Positions 32,383 through 32,414 of a stretch of DNA of 32,414 bases are shown here, piece after piece (positions within the stretch are counted from its first letter, which is position 1; the number at the start of each line of letters is the position of its first letter). This DNA comes from an uncultured Flavobacteriales bacterium (GTDB lineage Bacteria; Bacteroidota; Bacteroidia; Flavobacteriales; UBA1820): NCBI GenBank assembly GCA_959608625.1, contig CAUHQV010000028.1, positions 1 to 32,414 on the forward strand, in the 5' to 3' direction. Position numbers and translations under genes: made by a program. The notes under the pieces are model-generated. The model saw nothing but the letters and a program-made list of their open reading frames with translations, was not told where the DNA came from and did no database searches.

Positions 32383-32414
32383 TATTCTGCGCTTATAGTA
32401 TTTAAACGTACGAT

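Noticed and set aside
1..32414. CRISPR array, insertion sequence, prophage or rRNA genes
   Set aside because: No regular spaced repeats, transposase, integrase or phage structural genes and no rRNA sequence recognised on either strand.

Overview
The window looks like chromosomal DNA of a Bacteroidota member, most likely order Bacteroidales and close to Alistipes/Rikenellaceae (the family placement is an inference). Reasons: several upstream regions carry the Bacteroidota promoter signature TTTG-N19-TAnnTTTG (perfect copies upstream of mreB and of tRNA-Cys); most genes lack a strong Shine-Dalgarno; there is a Bacteroidales-type fimbrillin operon; and purH-mreB-mreC-mreD-mrdA-rodA is in the order familiar from Bacteroides relatives.

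Layout. (1) 1-645: 3' end of guaB, then a terminator. (2) 727-8397, + strand: a tight housekeeping/envelope operon of a two-parvulin periplasmic PPIase, a SurA-like lipoprotein, SurA, MutL, a rhomboid protease and a prolyl-tRNA-deacylase-like protein, closed by a hairpin. (3) 8471-8669: a 25-codon gene with a perfect Shine-Dalgarno, a sigma54-like upstream site, a 16-bp palindrome and its own terminator. (4) A flavodoxin (- strand) divergent from a secreted metallophosphoesterase (+). (5) 11145-19274, + strand: a fimbria/adhesin operon. It starts with an OmpA/DUF3575 outer-membrane protein, then a DUF5119-like lipoprotein, a fimbrillin, two large lipoproteins ending in lectin-fold-like FISUMP/DUF1566-type modules, a protein that is almost only that module, and an AraC-type sensor domain without a DNA-binding domain. 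(6) 22532-19293, - strand: a small redox/cupin operon (cupin, cyclophilin-like, acetyltransferase, broken aldo/keto reductase, iron-sulfur-flavoprotein-like protein, exported flavodoxin). (7) A DUF418 membrane protein and tRNA-Cys(GCA). (8) 29807-24037, - strand: the rod-shape operon mreBCD-mrdA-rodA, preceded by purH and an FkbM methyltransferase.

The most notable object lies ahead of the fimbria operon. A perfect 14-bp inverted repeat (11145-11158 / 11287-11300) flanks 128 bp. In the sequenced orientation the -7 box TACATTTG (11303-11310), just outside the right repeat, has no -33 box. If the segment is inverted, a TTTG from its left end lands exactly 20 bp upstream of that -7 box and completes a Bacteroidota promoter. 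The simplest reading is a phase-variable ON/OFF switch for the fimbriae, captured OFF. No recombinase gene is in the window.

Other points of interest are the tiny CxC/lysine-rich protein, four related C-terminal modules spread over three consecutive adhesin-type proteins, a MutL whose nuclease motifs are degenerate, a decayed aldo/keto reductase inside an otherwise intact operon, and a perfect 14-bp hairpin between mreB and mreC. All positions were read by eye; no searches were run.
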